Shown: positions 43,313-52,704 of the stretch, piece by piece
How the letters are laid out: each line of letters begins with the position of its first letter
Position numbering within the stretch: the first letter of the stretch is position 1
DNA from: Treponema sp.
GTDB taxonomy: Bacteria > Spirochaetota > Spirochaetia > Treponematales > Treponemataceae
DNA length: 64,000 nucleotides
Assembly (NCBI GenBank): GCA_017470605.1
Contig: JAFUYH010000017.1
Location: 62,001 to 126,000 of the forward strand
Direction: 5' to 3'
Program-made: the position numbers and the translations under genes
Notes under the pieces: generated by a model
Database searches by the model: none
Seen by the model: the letters and a program-made list of their open reading frames with translations, nothing else
Told to the model about the DNA's origin: nothing

Positions 43313-44221
43313 CTAATTCATCCCCTTACGAGCCATTCGCCTTCTAATAAAAAGCTGAATAAATGTAAAAATCATCAGACACAAAAACATAATTACAGCC
43401 GCTGCAGCCGCATAGCCATACTTTCGCTTTTCCATCATCGCATAACGAATATAATAAACTACCGTGTAAAGATTGTAATAAGGGCCGGGCTTTGCATTAA
43501 AAAGCGGAAAAAGTTCACTAAAAACCTTAAAACAAGAAATTGTATTGATTATTGAAACCAGAAAAATTGTCGGAGAAAGAAGCGGCACTGTAATTCTAAA
43601 AAATATACGCAGAGTGCGGGCACCATCCACACGGGCGGCAGTATAATAAAGTTCATTTATATTCTGCAAGCCCGAAATTAACAAAATGATTGTAAAAGGC
43701 AGGATATTCCAGATACCGAAAATTACCAGAGCCGGGAGCGACCAGCGCGAATCGGTAAGCCAGCCTATTTTTTCTATACCAAATTTTGAAAGCACAAAAT
43801 TGATTACGCCATACTGCTGGTTATACATAAAACGCCAGATTAAGCCCACAGCTGTAACTGAAGTAACCAGAGGCATAAAAAAGGCAGTTTGAAAAATTGC
43901 AATTCCACGGATTTTTGAATTAAGCATAACCGCAAACACTACAGCAAGAGCTGTACTGATTGGTACCACAAAAAGAACATACAATACGGTATTTTTTAAG
44001 GCAGAGCGGAATTTTTCATCAGAAAGCACCTTTGCATAATTATCAAAACTAATTGACTCAAAAGTGCCCCGCAGAGCATTGTAATTCTTCAAAAAAGAAA
44101 TAATAAATACATTAATTATAGGATAGATGATAAATACTGCGGCGAATACTAAAAAAGGCATAAGATAAAGCCATGGCTCCCCCGCTTCAAAAAATCTTCT
44201 ATGTTTTTCTGAATACTTCAT
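43313..44221 (-). CDS. Sugar ABC transporter permease (MalF/UgpA type)
   Basis: 302 aa, six spans. The N-terminus EPWLYLMPFLVFAAVFIIYP and the EAA-loop ARVDGARTLRIFFRITVPLL are characteristic of CUT1 importers. It forms a heterodimer with the permease encoded downstream (31-nt gap). A ribosome site (AGGA) precedes the ATG. Confidence 0.93.
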   Translation of the reverse strand: MKYSEKHRRFFEAGEPWLYLMPFLVFAAVFIIYPIINVFIISFLKNYNALRGTFESISFDNYAKVLSDEKFRSALKNTVLYVLFVVPISTALAVVFAVMLNSKIRGIAIFQTAFFMPLVTSVTAVGLIWRFMYNQQYGVINFVLSKFGIEKIGWLTDSRWSLPALVIFGIWNILPFTIILLISGLQNINELYYTAARVDGARTLRIFFRITVPLLSPTIFLVSIINTISCFKVFSELFPLFNAKPGPYYNLYTVVYYIRYAMMEKRKYGYAAAAAVIMFLCLMIFTFIQLFIRRRMARKGMN

Positions 44222-44230
44222 CTGCCAATC

Positions 44231-45226
44231 CTAATTAAGTCGCAGGCCTGTAGTCTTATCAAAAATAAAGACACCTTTTTCTCTAAAACCAAGACTAATT
44301 TTTTGACCAATAGAAACTTCACAATCAGCAGGAAGAATTACACGCACGCCGTCTATTCCGCCAAGCCTTACATAAACAATACGCTCTTTTCCCAAAAGCG
44401 AGATTCTAAGCACCTCTGCTTCGTAATCATCCGTAAGCATAAAAGCTTCCGGACGCACATATAAAACTTTATTCTGTTCAAAACCAGCCCAAGCGGCATC
44501 ATCAAATACATTTACAGGAGGATTTCCCAAAAAGTCAGCCGCAAAACGACAATTAGGATTATCGTAAAGCTCCTGACTAAGGCCGCCCTGAACAAAAAGC
44601 CCGTCTTTCATAAGGATAATGCTGTCAGAAATAGACATAGCCTCTTCCTGATCGTGGGTAACAAAAACTGTAGTAACGCCAGTTTCCTGCTGAATTCTGC
44701 GGATTTCTTCCCGCATTTCAAGGCGCAGTCTTGCGTCCAGATTAGAAAGTGGTTCATCCATCAAAAGTAACTTAGGATTTTTTACAAGGGCACGGGCAAT
44801 TGCAACTCTCTGCTGCTGGCCGCCGGAAAGCTCACCCGGATAACGCTTCATAAGATTATCAACATGAACAAGCTTTGCTATGCGCTCGACCCGTTCAAGC
44901 CGCTCTTTACGAGGAACCTTCTGCACTTCCAGAGGAAAGCAGATATTATCGCAGACAGTCATATGAGGATAAAGAGCGTAATTTTGAAAAACCATGCCCA
45001 CATCACGACGGTCTGCAGGAAGCTTTGTCACTTCCCTGTCATCAAAATAAATATGGCCTTGTGTAACATCAGTTATTCCACAAAGCATATTTAAAAGAGT
45101 AGATTTTCCACAGCCGGAAGGCCCCAAAAGGCAGATTAAAGCACCATCCGGCAAAGTTGCAGAAAAATTATTTACGGCCACAGTATGACCGTATTTTTTT
45201 GTCAGATTTTCAAGCCTTATCTGCAT
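44231..45226 (-). CDS. CUT1 sugar importer ATPase (MsmK/UgpC type)
   Basis: 331 aa. Walker A is LGPSGCGKST, the signature is LSGGQQQRVAIARALV, Walker B is KLLLMDEPLSNLDA and the H-loop is VTHDQ. A C-terminal TOBE/OB domain (about 240-331) is of MalK/UgpC type. It energises the two permeases that follow in the same operon. Many CUT1 operons lack their own ATPase and share MsmK, so a dedicated copy is worth noting. Confidence 0.95.
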   Translation of the reverse strand: MQIRLENLTKKYGHTVAVNNFSATLPDGALICLLGPSGCGKSTLLNMLCGITDVTQGHIYFDDREVTKLPADRRDVGMVFQNYALYPHMTVCDNICFPLEVQKVPRKERLERVERIAKLVHVDNLMKRYPGELSGGQQQRVAIARALVKNPKLLLMDEPLSNLDARLRLEMREEIRRIQQETGVTTVFVTHDQEEAMSISDSIILMKDGLFVQGGLSQELYDNPNCRFAADFLGNPPVNVFDDAAWAGFEQNKVLYVRPEAFMLTDDYEAEVLRISLLGKERIVYVRLGGIDGVRVILPADCEVSIGQKISLGFREKGVFIFDKTTGLRLN

Positions 45227-45239
45227 AAATTATTCCAGA

Positions 45240-46511
45240 TTAGTCTGAAAGAGCCTCGTTACAATCTTTTATTGCTGCCAAAGCTGCCTCTTTTGCAGAA
45301 ACCTTTCCATCAACAACATTGTTCAAATATTCAACAAGAATATTGCGAATCTGAGAACCGCCGTGAACATTAGGGAAAGAACCAGAAACCGGCAGATTAG
45401 CCTGAACAGCAGGAAGTGCAGAAGAAGCTGGAAGATTATTGATATAATTTTTATAATCTTCATTCTTTTCTGTAGTTCCATAAGGAGAAAGAGCAGAGTT
45501 AGCCTTTGCCCAGCCGCCATTCATTTCTGGAGAAAGGAAGAATTTTACAAATTCGTAAGCACCACGGTCAACCTTTGCATTTCTTGCAAGGAAGATTGGA
45601 CCACGGTTCCAGCCTGTATAGAAAGAACGTCCACTAGAAGAAGAAATCCATGGAGCAATTCCCAGTTCACCAGTAAGCATTGTAATATACTGATCATTTA
45701 CACAAGAGCCAGAGAATGAAGCTACAGCACCTGTTGCAAGGTCTTCAGAAGAATATTTTCCAACGGTGTTGAATTCAAAATAACCTTTCTTGCAGCATTC
45801 AGCATACCAGTCATAAATTTCTGCAAGCTGATCAGCAGTAAACTGAACCTTTTTGTTTTCAACATCAATATAGCCATAATCACGCTGCATAAGAATCATC
45901 TGAATATTGTCGATAAGACCATCCGAATGGAAGCCTGGAATTCCTTTCTTTTCATAAATAGTCTTACAAACTGCTTCAAGTTGGTCCCAATCTTTTGGAG
46001 GATTCAATCCAAGCTCATCAAAAATTGCTTTGTTATAGAAGAAAACAGGACCTGTTGTACAACCAGGCAGATAGTAAATTCCACCGTTTTCAAAGCCCTT
46101 TACGTCAGTCTGCATTGCTTCAGGTAAAGAAGCAATAATATCCTGCATAGCTGTGTCACCCTTCTTTACATCATCTGCAATATATTTTTTGATATCAACA
46201 GCAAGACCTTCTTTTGCATAATCAACAGCAGTTGAACCATAGTTAAAAATAATGCTTGGACCAACTTTGTTAGCAACAGCATTGTAAACAGTATCAGCAA
46301 AGCCAGAATAATCCTGAGCTAAAACCTTTACTTCATATTTTTCCTGAGCAGCATTAAACTTTTCTGCGGCAGAAATAAGATATTCCTGCTGACTTCCGTT
46401 ATAAGTATGCCAGATTTCTACAGTAATTTTCTGAGAAGCATTTTTTGAACAACCAGCCATTAAAAGTCCGGCAGCCATTAAAGACACTACAAATGTTTTG
46501 ATTTTTTTCAT
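45240..46511 (-). CDS. Sugar-binding lipoprotein of CUT1 ABC importer
   Basis: 423 aa. The lipoprotein signal has LMAGC with Cys21. The mature protein is an extracellular SBP_bac_1 type: VEIWHTYNGSQQEYLISAAE, a near-N-terminal hinge segment, and TGPVFFYNKAIFDELGLNPP in the middle, typical of UgpB/glycerol-phosphate or oligosaccharide binders. The gene starts the importer operon, and AGGAG lies before its ATG. The leader contains a small hairpin (46534-46548). Substrate not determinable from sequence. Confidence 0.93.
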   Translation of the reverse strand: MKKIKTFVVSLMAAGLLMAGCSKNASQKITVEIWHTYNGSQQEYLISAAEKFNAAQEKYEVKVLAQDYSGFADTVYNAVANKVGPSIIFNYGSTAVDYAKEGLAVDIKKYIADDVKKGDTAMQDIIASLPEAMQTDVKGFENGGIYYLPGCTTGPVFFYNKAIFDELGLNPPKDWDQLEAVCKTIYEKKGIPGFHSDGLIDNIQMILMQRDYGYIDVENKKVQFTADQLAEIYDWYAECCKKGYFEFNTVGKYSSEDLATGAVASFSGSCVNDQYITMLTGELGIAPWISSSSGRSFYTGWNRGPIFLARNAKVDRGAYEFVKFFLSPEMNGGWAKANSALSPYGTTEKNEDYKNYINNLPASSALPAVQANLPVSGSFPNVHGGSQIRNILVEYLNNVVDGKVSAKEAALAAIKDCNEALSD

Positions 46512-46533
46512 TAGATACTCCTGTGTGAGTGCA

Positions 46534-46548
46534 AGCCCACTATGGGCT
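46534..46548 (-). other. Small hairpin in importer mRNA leader
   Basis: AGCCCA / TAG / TGGGCT on the transcript strand: a 6-bp stem with a 3-nt loop, 23 nt before the ATG. It is not followed by Ts, so it may protect the 5' end or affect translation. Confidence 0.4.
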
Positions 46549-46660
46549 CATTTATTATTAAAGTCGCGTTGCCATCGTAACAGCAAGGAAAGTGATGTGG
46601 AGTTCATCACTGCGGATTTGTTGGGATTTTAGCATTTTAGGGGACTTTATTCAATAATTA

Positions 46661-46704
46661 AAAAAAAAGCCAGCACTTTTCATTCACTAGAAAAATGCTG
46701 GCTT
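46661..46704 (-). terminator. Rho-independent terminator of polysaccharide cluster
   Basis: AAGCCAGCA / interior mismatch / CTTTTC paired region, loop, then TGCTGGCTT, followed on the minus strand by a run of eight or nine T. It lies just after the ManC stop codon and closes the leftward polysaccharide operon. Confidence 0.88.
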
Positions 46705-46740
46705 ATTTATAAAATTGATAACAGAATTGTCTGAAATTAC

Positions 46741-47817
46741 TTAACTGCGTTTCTTTATTTCTTCTGCAACCTTTTTTACATCCTGAATCTTACCTTTTGC
46801 AGCAACTAAAAGGGCATCATCGCTGTCTACAATTACGATGTTATCAAGGCCGATTGTGGCGATTGTGCGTTTGCTGCCGCGGATATAACTGGAAGTGGTA
46901 TCAAGGGCGATTACGTCTGAACCTTTTATGACGTTCAAATTGGCATCTTTTTTGCTGATGTCGTAAAGGGCGGACCAGGAACCTACGTCATCCCAGCCGG
47001 CATTAAGTTTTACAACTCGGCCTTTTGAAGTTTTTTCCATGACGGCATAGTCTATGGAGTCGCCCTTTATCCGGGAGAAGATTTCTTTGTTCAGGCGTAT
47101 AAAATCCGTGTCTACAGTTGCATTTTCAAAAGCCTCTGTGGCAAGGCTTGCCATTTCAGGATTATGAAGTTTAAGTTCTTCCAGAAAAGCAGCGGCCTTA
47201 AACACAAACATACCGCTGTTCCAGGCATATTCGCCGCTTGCAAGATATTCCTGAGCTTTTTCCAAACACGGCTTTTCCACAAACTTTTCAAGCGTGAATG
47301 AACCGTCAGTCTCCGTACCAGCAGCCTTTACATAGCCATAACCAGTTGCAGGAAAGGTCGGAACTATCCCGAATGTTACAAGATAGCCCTGCTCTGCATT
47401 CGCAGCAGCTACACGCACTGCATTTTGAAAAGCAGGAACATCAGCAATAACGTGGTCGCTTGGAAGGACGATTACAACAGCGTCTTTATCCTGCTTCATG
47501 GCAGCACAGCAGGCAGCCGCAATTGCAGGAGCCGTGTTTTTTGCCATCGGCTCAAGAAGAATTGTCGGGGTGGTTGAGCCTGTCGAAACCACCTCACTCA
47601 TAACCTCCCCTATCTGCTGGGCAACCATAAAACGATGAGTTTCCCCACAGGAAATAATTGGAGAGCCCAGTTCAAGCCCTTTAAGGCGGAGCAAAGTTTC
47701 CTGAATCATAGTACGCTCACTTACAAGCGACAGAAACTGTTTCGGATGGTCTCCCCAGGAAAGAGGCCACAGGCGGGTTCCGGCTCCGCCAGATAGGATA
47801 ATTGGAATAATTTTCAA
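46741..47817 (-). CDS. manC: Mannose-1-phosphate guanylyltransferase
   Basis: 358 aa from a TTG start that has GGGGAGAG 8 nt upstream. The nucleotidyltransferase motif is LSGGAGTRLWPLS (8-20), then HPKQFL, and LEPMAKNTAPAIAAA. It makes GDP-mannose from GTP and mannose-1-phosphate, feeding mannose or fucose-type residues into the glycan cluster upstream. No C-terminal isomerase domain is present (short form). A hairpin repeat is translated in frame as VVSTGSTT (around residues 75-83), immediately before the ILLEPMAKNTAP core segment. Confidence 0.93.
   Translation of the reverse strand: MKIIPIILSGGAGTRLWPLSWGDHPKQFLSLVSERTMIQETLLRLKGLELGSPIISCGETHRFMVAQQIGEVMSEVVSTGSTTPTILLEPMAKNTAPAIAAACCAAMKQDKDAVVIVLPSDHVIADVPAFQNAVRVAAANAEQGYLVTFGIVPTFPATGYGYVKAAGTETDGSFTLEKFVEKPCLEKAQEYLASGEYAWNSGMFVFKAAAFLEELKLHNPEMASLATEAFENATVDTDFIRLNKEIFSRIKGDSIDYAVMEKTSKGRVVKLNAGWDDVGSWSALYDISKKDANLNVIKGSDVIALDTTSSYIRGSKRTIATIGLDNIVIVDSDDALLVAAKGKIQDVKKVAEEIKKRS
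47569..47593. repeat. Hairpin repeat copy 5, in frame inside manC
   Basis: GGTGGTT / GAGCCTGTCGA / AACCACC, a perfect 7-bp stem with the invariant loop. On the coding strand it reads VVSTGSTT. Confidence 0.9.
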
Positions 47818-47820
47818 TTT

Positions 47821-49014
47821 CTAATCTCTCCCCATCAAATCCCGCGTATAAATTTTATCAGCAACATCGGAAAGCTCTTCTGAATTGCGGTTAGCAATAA
47901 TTACATCACATTCAGATTTAAATTTCTTAAAATCTTTTTCAACAATAGAATTAAAGAAGGTTTCTTCATGAAGTGTTGGTTCATAAACAACAACTTCTAT
48001 TCCCCTTGCCTTAATCCTTTTCATTACACCTTGAATTGCACTGGCACGGAAGTTATCTGAATTAGACTTCATTGTAAGTCGATAGATCCCAACTTTTTTA
48101 GGATTTTTGTCTATAATCATCTTTGCAATATGGTCTTTTCTAGTCGTGTTAGATTGAACAATTGCACTAATCAAGTTCTGAGGTACATCATTGTAATTTG
48201 CTAGTAACTGTTTTGTATCTTTTGGAAGACAATAACCGCCATAGCCAAAGCTTGGGTTGTTATAAAAGTCACCAATTCGGGGGTCTAATGAAACTCCTTG
48301 AATAATTGATTTTGTATCAAGACCTTTTAATTCTGCATAAGTGTCAAGTTCATTAAAATAACTAACCCGCAGAGCAAGATAAGTATTTGCAAATAGTTTT
48401 ACGGCTTCAGCCTCAGTAAATCCCATATAAAGTGTTGGAATATTTTTTTTAATTGCTCCTTCTTGCAAAAGATTAGCAAATGATTTTGCAGCATCTACAA
48501 GCCGTTCATCTTTTAAATCTGTTCCAATTACAATACGGCTTGGATAGAGATTGTCATAAAGAGCCTTACTTTCCCTCAAAAACTCAGGGGCAAAAATGAT
48601 ATTTTTTGTGTTATATTTTTGTCTTACACTTTTTGTATAACCAACAGGAATTGTAGATTTTATAATCATAATTGCATTTGGATTAACATCCATAACAAGC
48701 TCAATAACCTGCTCTACAAAATGCGTATCAAAAAAATTCAACTTCGGGTCATAATTGGTTGGAGTTGCAATAATGACTATATCTGCATCTTTATATGCAC
48801 TTCTTCCATCCACCGTTGCCATAAGATTCAGCTTCTTATTTGCTAAAAAATCTTCAATTTCTGAATCTTGAATAGGAGACTTATGATTGTTTATCAAGTC
48901 TACTTTTTCTTGAACAACATCTACAGCAACAACGCTATTATGCTGAGACAATAAAGTAGCAAGGGACAAGCCTACATAGCCTGTTCCTGCCACAGCGATT
49001 TTGTTTACTGTCAT
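47821..49014 (-). CDS. ugd: UDP-glucose 6-dehydrogenase
   Basis: 397 aa. The NAD-binding motif is GTGYVG (10-15); the catalytic Cys lies in [14 protein letters not shown]. It oxidises UDP-glucose to UDP-glucuronate, which the neighbouring epimerase probably converts to UDP-galacturonate. AGGA lies upstream of the ATG. The gene is separated from manC by 3 nt. Confidence 0.95.
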   Translation of the reverse strand: MTVNKIAVAGTGYVGLSLATLLSQHNSVVAVDVVQEKVDLINNHKSPIQDSEIEDFLANKKLNLMATVDGRSAYKDADIVIIATPTNYDPKLNFFDTHFVEQVIELVMDVNPNAIMIIKSTIPVGYTKSVRQKYNTKNIIFAPEFLRESKALYDNLYPSRIVIGTDLKDERLVDAAKSFANLLQEGAIKKNIPTLYMGFTEAEAVKLFANTYLALRVSYFNELDTYAELKGLDTKSIIQGVSLDPRIGDFYNNPSFGYGGYCLPKDTKQLLANYNDVPQNLISAIVQSNTTRKDHIAKMIIDKNPKKVGIYRLTMKSNSDNFRASAIQGVMKRIKARGIEVVVYEPTLHEETFFNSIVEKDFKKFKSECDVIIANRNSEELSDVADKIYTRDLMGRD

Positions 49015-49040
49015 ATTATTTTTTCCTAAAAAAATGAGGT

Positions 49041-50102
49041 TTATTTTATATAATAGTTTTTATACCATGCAGAGAATTTGGAAAGACCATCTTCCAAACT
49101 CGTGGAAGGCTTAAAACCAAAGTCACGTTCAAGCTCCGTTACATCGGCATAGGTTTGGTAAACGTCACCAGGTTGCATCGGGAGAAGTTCTTTTTTGCCA
49201 GGCTGGGAAATAATTCCTTCGCGGATAAGGCAGTTTTCAAGAATTTCTACAAAGTTCATGAGGCTTGAAGGCTTGTTGTTTCCGATGTTGTAAACCTTGT
49301 AAAGAGCACCGTCTTCAGTTTCTACGGGTGTTTTTTGCATTACGTTTACAATGCCCGTTACGATGTCGTCAACATAAGTAAAATCGCGCCACATGTCACC
49401 CATGTTGTAAATTTGGATTGGTTCTCCTTTTACAAGCTTGTTTGTGAACTTAAAGTAAGCCATGTCAGGGCGACCCATCGGTCCGTATACAGTAAAAAAG
49501 CGAAGGCCTGTGCTTGGTATTTTATATAGCTTTGAATAGGCATGGGCAAAAAGTTCGTTCGATTTTTTTGTAGCCGCATATAAAGAAACAGGATTATCAA
49601 CCTTATCATCTGTGGAATATGGAACCTTTTTATTTGAGCCGTAAACCGAAGAAGATGATGCATAAACCAAGTGCTCAACGGGATTATCGGACTCCATTGT
49701 AGCACGGCAGGCTTCAAGAATGTTGTAAAAGCCAATCATATTGCTTTTAATGTAGCTGTCAGGATTTGTAATTGAGTAGCGGACTCCGGCCTGGGCCGCA
49801 AGATTTACAACAATGGAAGGCTTATAGCGGGCAAAAAGCGAATCCAAACCAGACTTATCAGAAATATCTGCTTTTATAAAGGTAAAAGAGTTTTTCTTTG
49901 AAGAGCCTGCCTCCCCCACTCGCCTTAACATTTCAAGACGCTCATCTTTTAAAGATACGTCGTAATAATCGGTGATGCAGTCAAGCCCTACAAGATTAAG
50001 ACCTTGGTACGACTCAAGAAGACGCTTACATAAAAAAGACCCGATAAAACCTGCGGCTCCAGTTACAAGAATTGTTTTGTTATTTAGTATTAGGTTAGAC
50101 AT
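49041..50102 (-). CDS. NAD-dependent nucleotide-sugar epimerase (UDP-glucuronate 4-epimerase-like)
   Basis: 353 aa, extended [21 protein letters not shown] is the NAD-binding Gly-rich loop; the catalytic set includes SSSSVYGSN and [11 protein letters not shown] (YxxxK). [14 protein letters not shown] and the terminal helices match UDP-glucuronate/galacturonate epimerases. With Ugd upstream in the pathway it would supply UDP-galacturonate. Substrate inferred from context. Confidence 0.88.
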   Translation of the reverse strand: MSNLILNNKTILVTGAAGFIGSFLCKRLLESYQGLNLVGLDCITDYYDVSLKDERLEMLRRVGEAGSSKKNSFTFIKADISDKSGLDSLFARYKPSIVVNLAAQAGVRYSITNPDSYIKSNMIGFYNILEACRATMESDNPVEHLVYASSSSVYGSNKKVPYSTDDKVDNPVSLYAATKKSNELFAHAYSKLYKIPSTGLRFFTVYGPMGRPDMAYFKFTNKLVKGEPIQIYNMGDMWRDFTYVDDIVTGIVNVMQKTPVETEDGALYKVYNIGNNKPSSLMNFVEILENCLIREGIISQPGKKELLPMQPGDVYQTYADVTELERDFGFKPSTSLEDGLSKFSAWYKNYYIK

Positions 50103-50125
50103 AGTAAATATTTCCCTATAATTAT

Positions 50126-51253
50126 TTATTTATAAAACTTCGAATATATTTCCAAATGTTTTTGAACTACATTTTGTATGCTAAAATATTTTTCTGCATA
50201 AGCACGGGCAGAAATCCCCATTTTCTGGCGCAGGGCACTGTCTTCAACAAGCAGCTTTATTTTCTCTGCCAAGGAAAAAGAATCATGAGGTGGAATAATA
50301 AAGCCGTTTTCTCCGTCAATTACAGTATCACGACAGCCTACCCAATCAGTTGTAATGACGGGAAGACCAGTAGCTTCGGCATCAATGCAGGATTTTGGTA
50401 AGCCTTCCATGTAAAATGACGGAAAAGCCATAATATGACAGGTTTTTAAAACCGAATAAATATTACTTTGAAAGCCCAGCCACTTTATATAGCTTCCGTC
50501 GCACATAGATTCCAATTGTTCTTTTTGTAAAGCTGTGGGATTTTTGTCTAAATCTCCGCAAAGCAAGAACTGGATTCTACTTTCATATTCAGAGCGAAGT
50601 TTTTCTGCCGCATCAATAAGGACCAGGACACCTTTTGCTTCAATCATTCGTCCTGTAAAAACAATTTTGATTATAGAATTGTCTTTTTCTGATTCGGGAA
50701 CATAGGCAAATTTTGAAAGATCTACCCCACTGCCCTTTATCATCACAGCCTGTTCTGGCTTTGAAAGCCATGCCCCTTCAAATTCCTTTCTGTCATCCTT
50801 ATTTTGGAAAATATAACTATAGCTTGGACGATTAGATTTTTTTAGAAGAAAGCGCACAGCCTTAGAAACTTTAGAATTACATTTTTCCGGCGAAAAGAGA
50901 AAGCCCGTTCCACTAACAGCATTCACAACATTTCTTTGCCCCGTCAGTTTTGCCGCAAAACTTCCCCAGAGCATAGGTTTTATTCCAACGTGATGAATTA
51001 TGTCTGGTTTTTCATGCTTGTAAAGTTTATACAAAAAGATGAGTGTCTTAAGTTCATCTCTGGGATTCATGCCCGTAGAATTCAGGGGCAAATCTATTAC
51101 TTTAAGCCCTAGAGAAGAGATTTCGTCCTGCCTGCCTGTAAAATGAGTAACGACAGTAACATCTAAGCCTTTTTCTTTTGCAGCCAAAGCAATTTCCTTA
51201 CGATGAGAAAGGAAGAATTTGTCTACATTTACGACAAGGAAGAGTTTTTTCAT
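50126..51253 (-). CDS. GT4-family glycosyltransferase
   Basis: 375 aa from ATG 51253, preferred over 51292. GT-B fold: KKLFLVVNVDKFFLSHRKEI at the N-terminus (Glyco_trans_4_2-like), acceptor region, then FTGRMIEAKGVLVLIDAAEK and the donor-site FPSFYMEGLPKSCIDAEATG with the ExxxG(L)P(K)xxxEA-type signature. It transfers a sugar from a nucleotide donor onto a polysaccharide intermediate. Donor unknown. Confidence 0.9.
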   Translation of the reverse strand: MKKLFLVVNVDKFFLSHRKEIALAAKEKGLDVTVVTHFTGRQDEISSLGLKVIDLPLNSTGMNPRDELKTLIFLYKLYKHEKPDIIHHVGIKPMLWGSFAAKLTGQRNVVNAVSGTGFLFSPEKCNSKVSKAVRFLLKKSNRPSYSYIFQNKDDRKEFEGAWLSKPEQAVMIKGSGVDLSKFAYVPESEKDNSIIKIVFTGRMIEAKGVLVLIDAAEKLRSEYESRIQFLLCGDLDKNPTALQKEQLESMCDGSYIKWLGFQSNIYSVLKTCHIMAFPSFYMEGLPKSCIDAEATGLPVITTDWVGCRDTVIDGENGFIIPPHDSFSLAEKIKLLVEDSALRQKMGISARAYAEKYFSIQNVVQKHLEIYSKFYK

Positions 51254-51299
51254 TTGTTGATTTCCAACTTTTTTTGGGAAATTTAAATACAAGTACTAC

Positions 51300-51338
51300 A
51301 TAGAGGAGATTTAAAGTGCCCCTTGAAATCTCCTCTAT
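51300..51338. other. Long perfect hairpin between glycosyltransferase genes
   Basis: A 13-bp perfect inverted repeat, ATAGAGGAGATTT / AAATCTCCTCTAT, which extends by 3 further pairs after one mismatch, leaving a 5-nt loop. No T-tract on either strand, so it is not a standard terminator. It could cap an mRNA end, block read-through or be a mobile hairpin unit. Confidence 0.6.
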
Positions 51339-51422
51339 ATAAAATCGCGAAAAAAAATTAATCAAGATAAAAAAAATTACAGAATGTATTTTTTTACAAA
51401 GGGAATACAAAAATCATTGGTT

Positions 51423-52559
51423 TTAAACTATAGTTTCCCCATGAAGCAATGCTGCAATCTGAATAGCAGCCTTTTTCCAAGAATATGATGTTAATTTTTT
51501 GTCTTGCGATTCAATAAGTCGTATTTTTTCAGTAGCAGAACATTCCGAAAAACTTTTGAGAACTTCTGCCATACTATCCGTATCAAACGGATTAAATTTT
51601 ATACAGGCATTTCCTGCAACTTCATTAAAAACAGCAATATCAGAACACAGCAATGGCACGTTAAAATACCAACTTTCCAAAATCGGTATACCAAATCCTT
51701 CACTTTTGCTGGGAAATACAAAGGCAGCTGCATTTGACAGTATCGTATACATTTGGCTGTCATCAATCCATCCTGTAAATATAATTTTTTCTTGCGGTGT
51801 GTTTATTCTCTTCACCAAATCTTTTTCATCATCTGTCAGTCTGTCCATTCTGCCGACAACAAGCAGATACCATGTAACAGAAGATTTCTCAAAAGCAAGG
51901 AAAAGGTTACGTAAATTCTTATGCCCTCTAGAAGAACCAATATATAAAAAATATGGTGAATAATTATCAATAAGTTTCTTTACCAGAGGATTCTCTTTAT
52001 TTATCTTAACAGTGGTTAAATGCTCATAACCTTCATATACGACTTGAATTTTTGTTTCATATTTTTTACCATGAACTTTACAAAGCTCGTCTTTAGTGAA
52101 TTGGGAGACAGCAATAACCTCTCTCGCTTTTTTTACACCCCTATTAACAACATGGTGTAGATACCATTTTTTTATAAAAGAGTACTTTCCTAGTTTTTCA
52201 GGATATTTTTCATATAAGATATCATGGACTGTATAAATTCCACCGCTTACACCAAAAGGGTACTGAGCGGAAGGCTCATAAAATTCATCGAATCTTTTTT
52301 TATTCTTTTTGAACCATCTGTAAAATTGCAAATCCCGCTTTGGACCTATTGGCGAAATATTAACGGGTTCTAAATCAAGGCGCCCCGAAAAAGCCTGTAA
52401 TTGAGGGATATAATTACTGGGAATCTCATCTTTCCTATGGATAAGCGTATATCTGTCAACAGTATTTTTTAAGAGTTCAAGGACAATACTCAATGAATAT
52501 TGCGTAAGCCCGTCTGTTTTTCGACTAAGTGTTGTACCGTCAATAAGAATATGTTTCAT
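51423..52559 (-). CDS. GT4-family glycosyltransferase
   Basis: 378 aa, GT-B fold. FKKNKKRFDEFYEPSAQYPF and YTVHDILYEKYPEKLGKYSF in the acceptor half resemble mannosyl/rhamnosyltransferases; the donor half has IGSSRGHKNLRNLFLAFE and FPSKSEGFGIPILESWYFN. It is preceded by GGGA before the ATG. Separated from the next gene by 169 nt that contains the hairpin at 51300. Confidence 0.9.
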   Translation of the reverse strand: MKHILIDGTTLSRKTDGLTQYSLSIVLELLKNTVDRYTLIHRKDEIPSNYIPQLQAFSGRLDLEPVNISPIGPKRDLQFYRWFKKNKKRFDEFYEPSAQYPFGVSGGIYTVHDILYEKYPEKLGKYSFIKKWYLHHVVNRGVKKAREVIAVSQFTKDELCKVHGKKYETKIQVVYEGYEHLTTVKINKENPLVKKLIDNYSPYFLYIGSSRGHKNLRNLFLAFEKSSVTWYLLVVGRMDRLTDDEKDLVKRINTPQEKIIFTGWIDDSQMYTILSNAAAFVFPSKSEGFGIPILESWYFNVPLLCSDIAVFNEVAGNACIKFNPFDTDSMAEVLKSFSECSATEKIRLIESQDKKLTSYSWKKAAIQIAALLHGETIV

Positions 52560-52704
52560 ATATTTTATCCCGTATAATTGCTATTGATATGTAATAAAAC
52601 TGAGAATCAAAAAACGATATACAATGCACGTAGTGCTTGTTAAAAAATTCATTTTATGTTTTCAGCCCGCTTTAGTTTAATATTAAAATGGTTATTCAAA
52701 TGAA

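Noticed and set aside
46601-46660. Short GTGATG/CATCAC inverted repeat upstream of the sugar importer as operator
   Set aside because: A 6-bp stem is near chance for this length, and no clear promoter sits beside it.
51300-51338. Long hairpin as an intrinsic terminator
   Set aside because: Neither strand has a U-tract after the stem.
51198-51410. 70-codon open frame over the hairpin region
   Set aside because: Mostly within or antisense to low-complexity AT-rich DNA; no ribosome site and no protein-like pattern.
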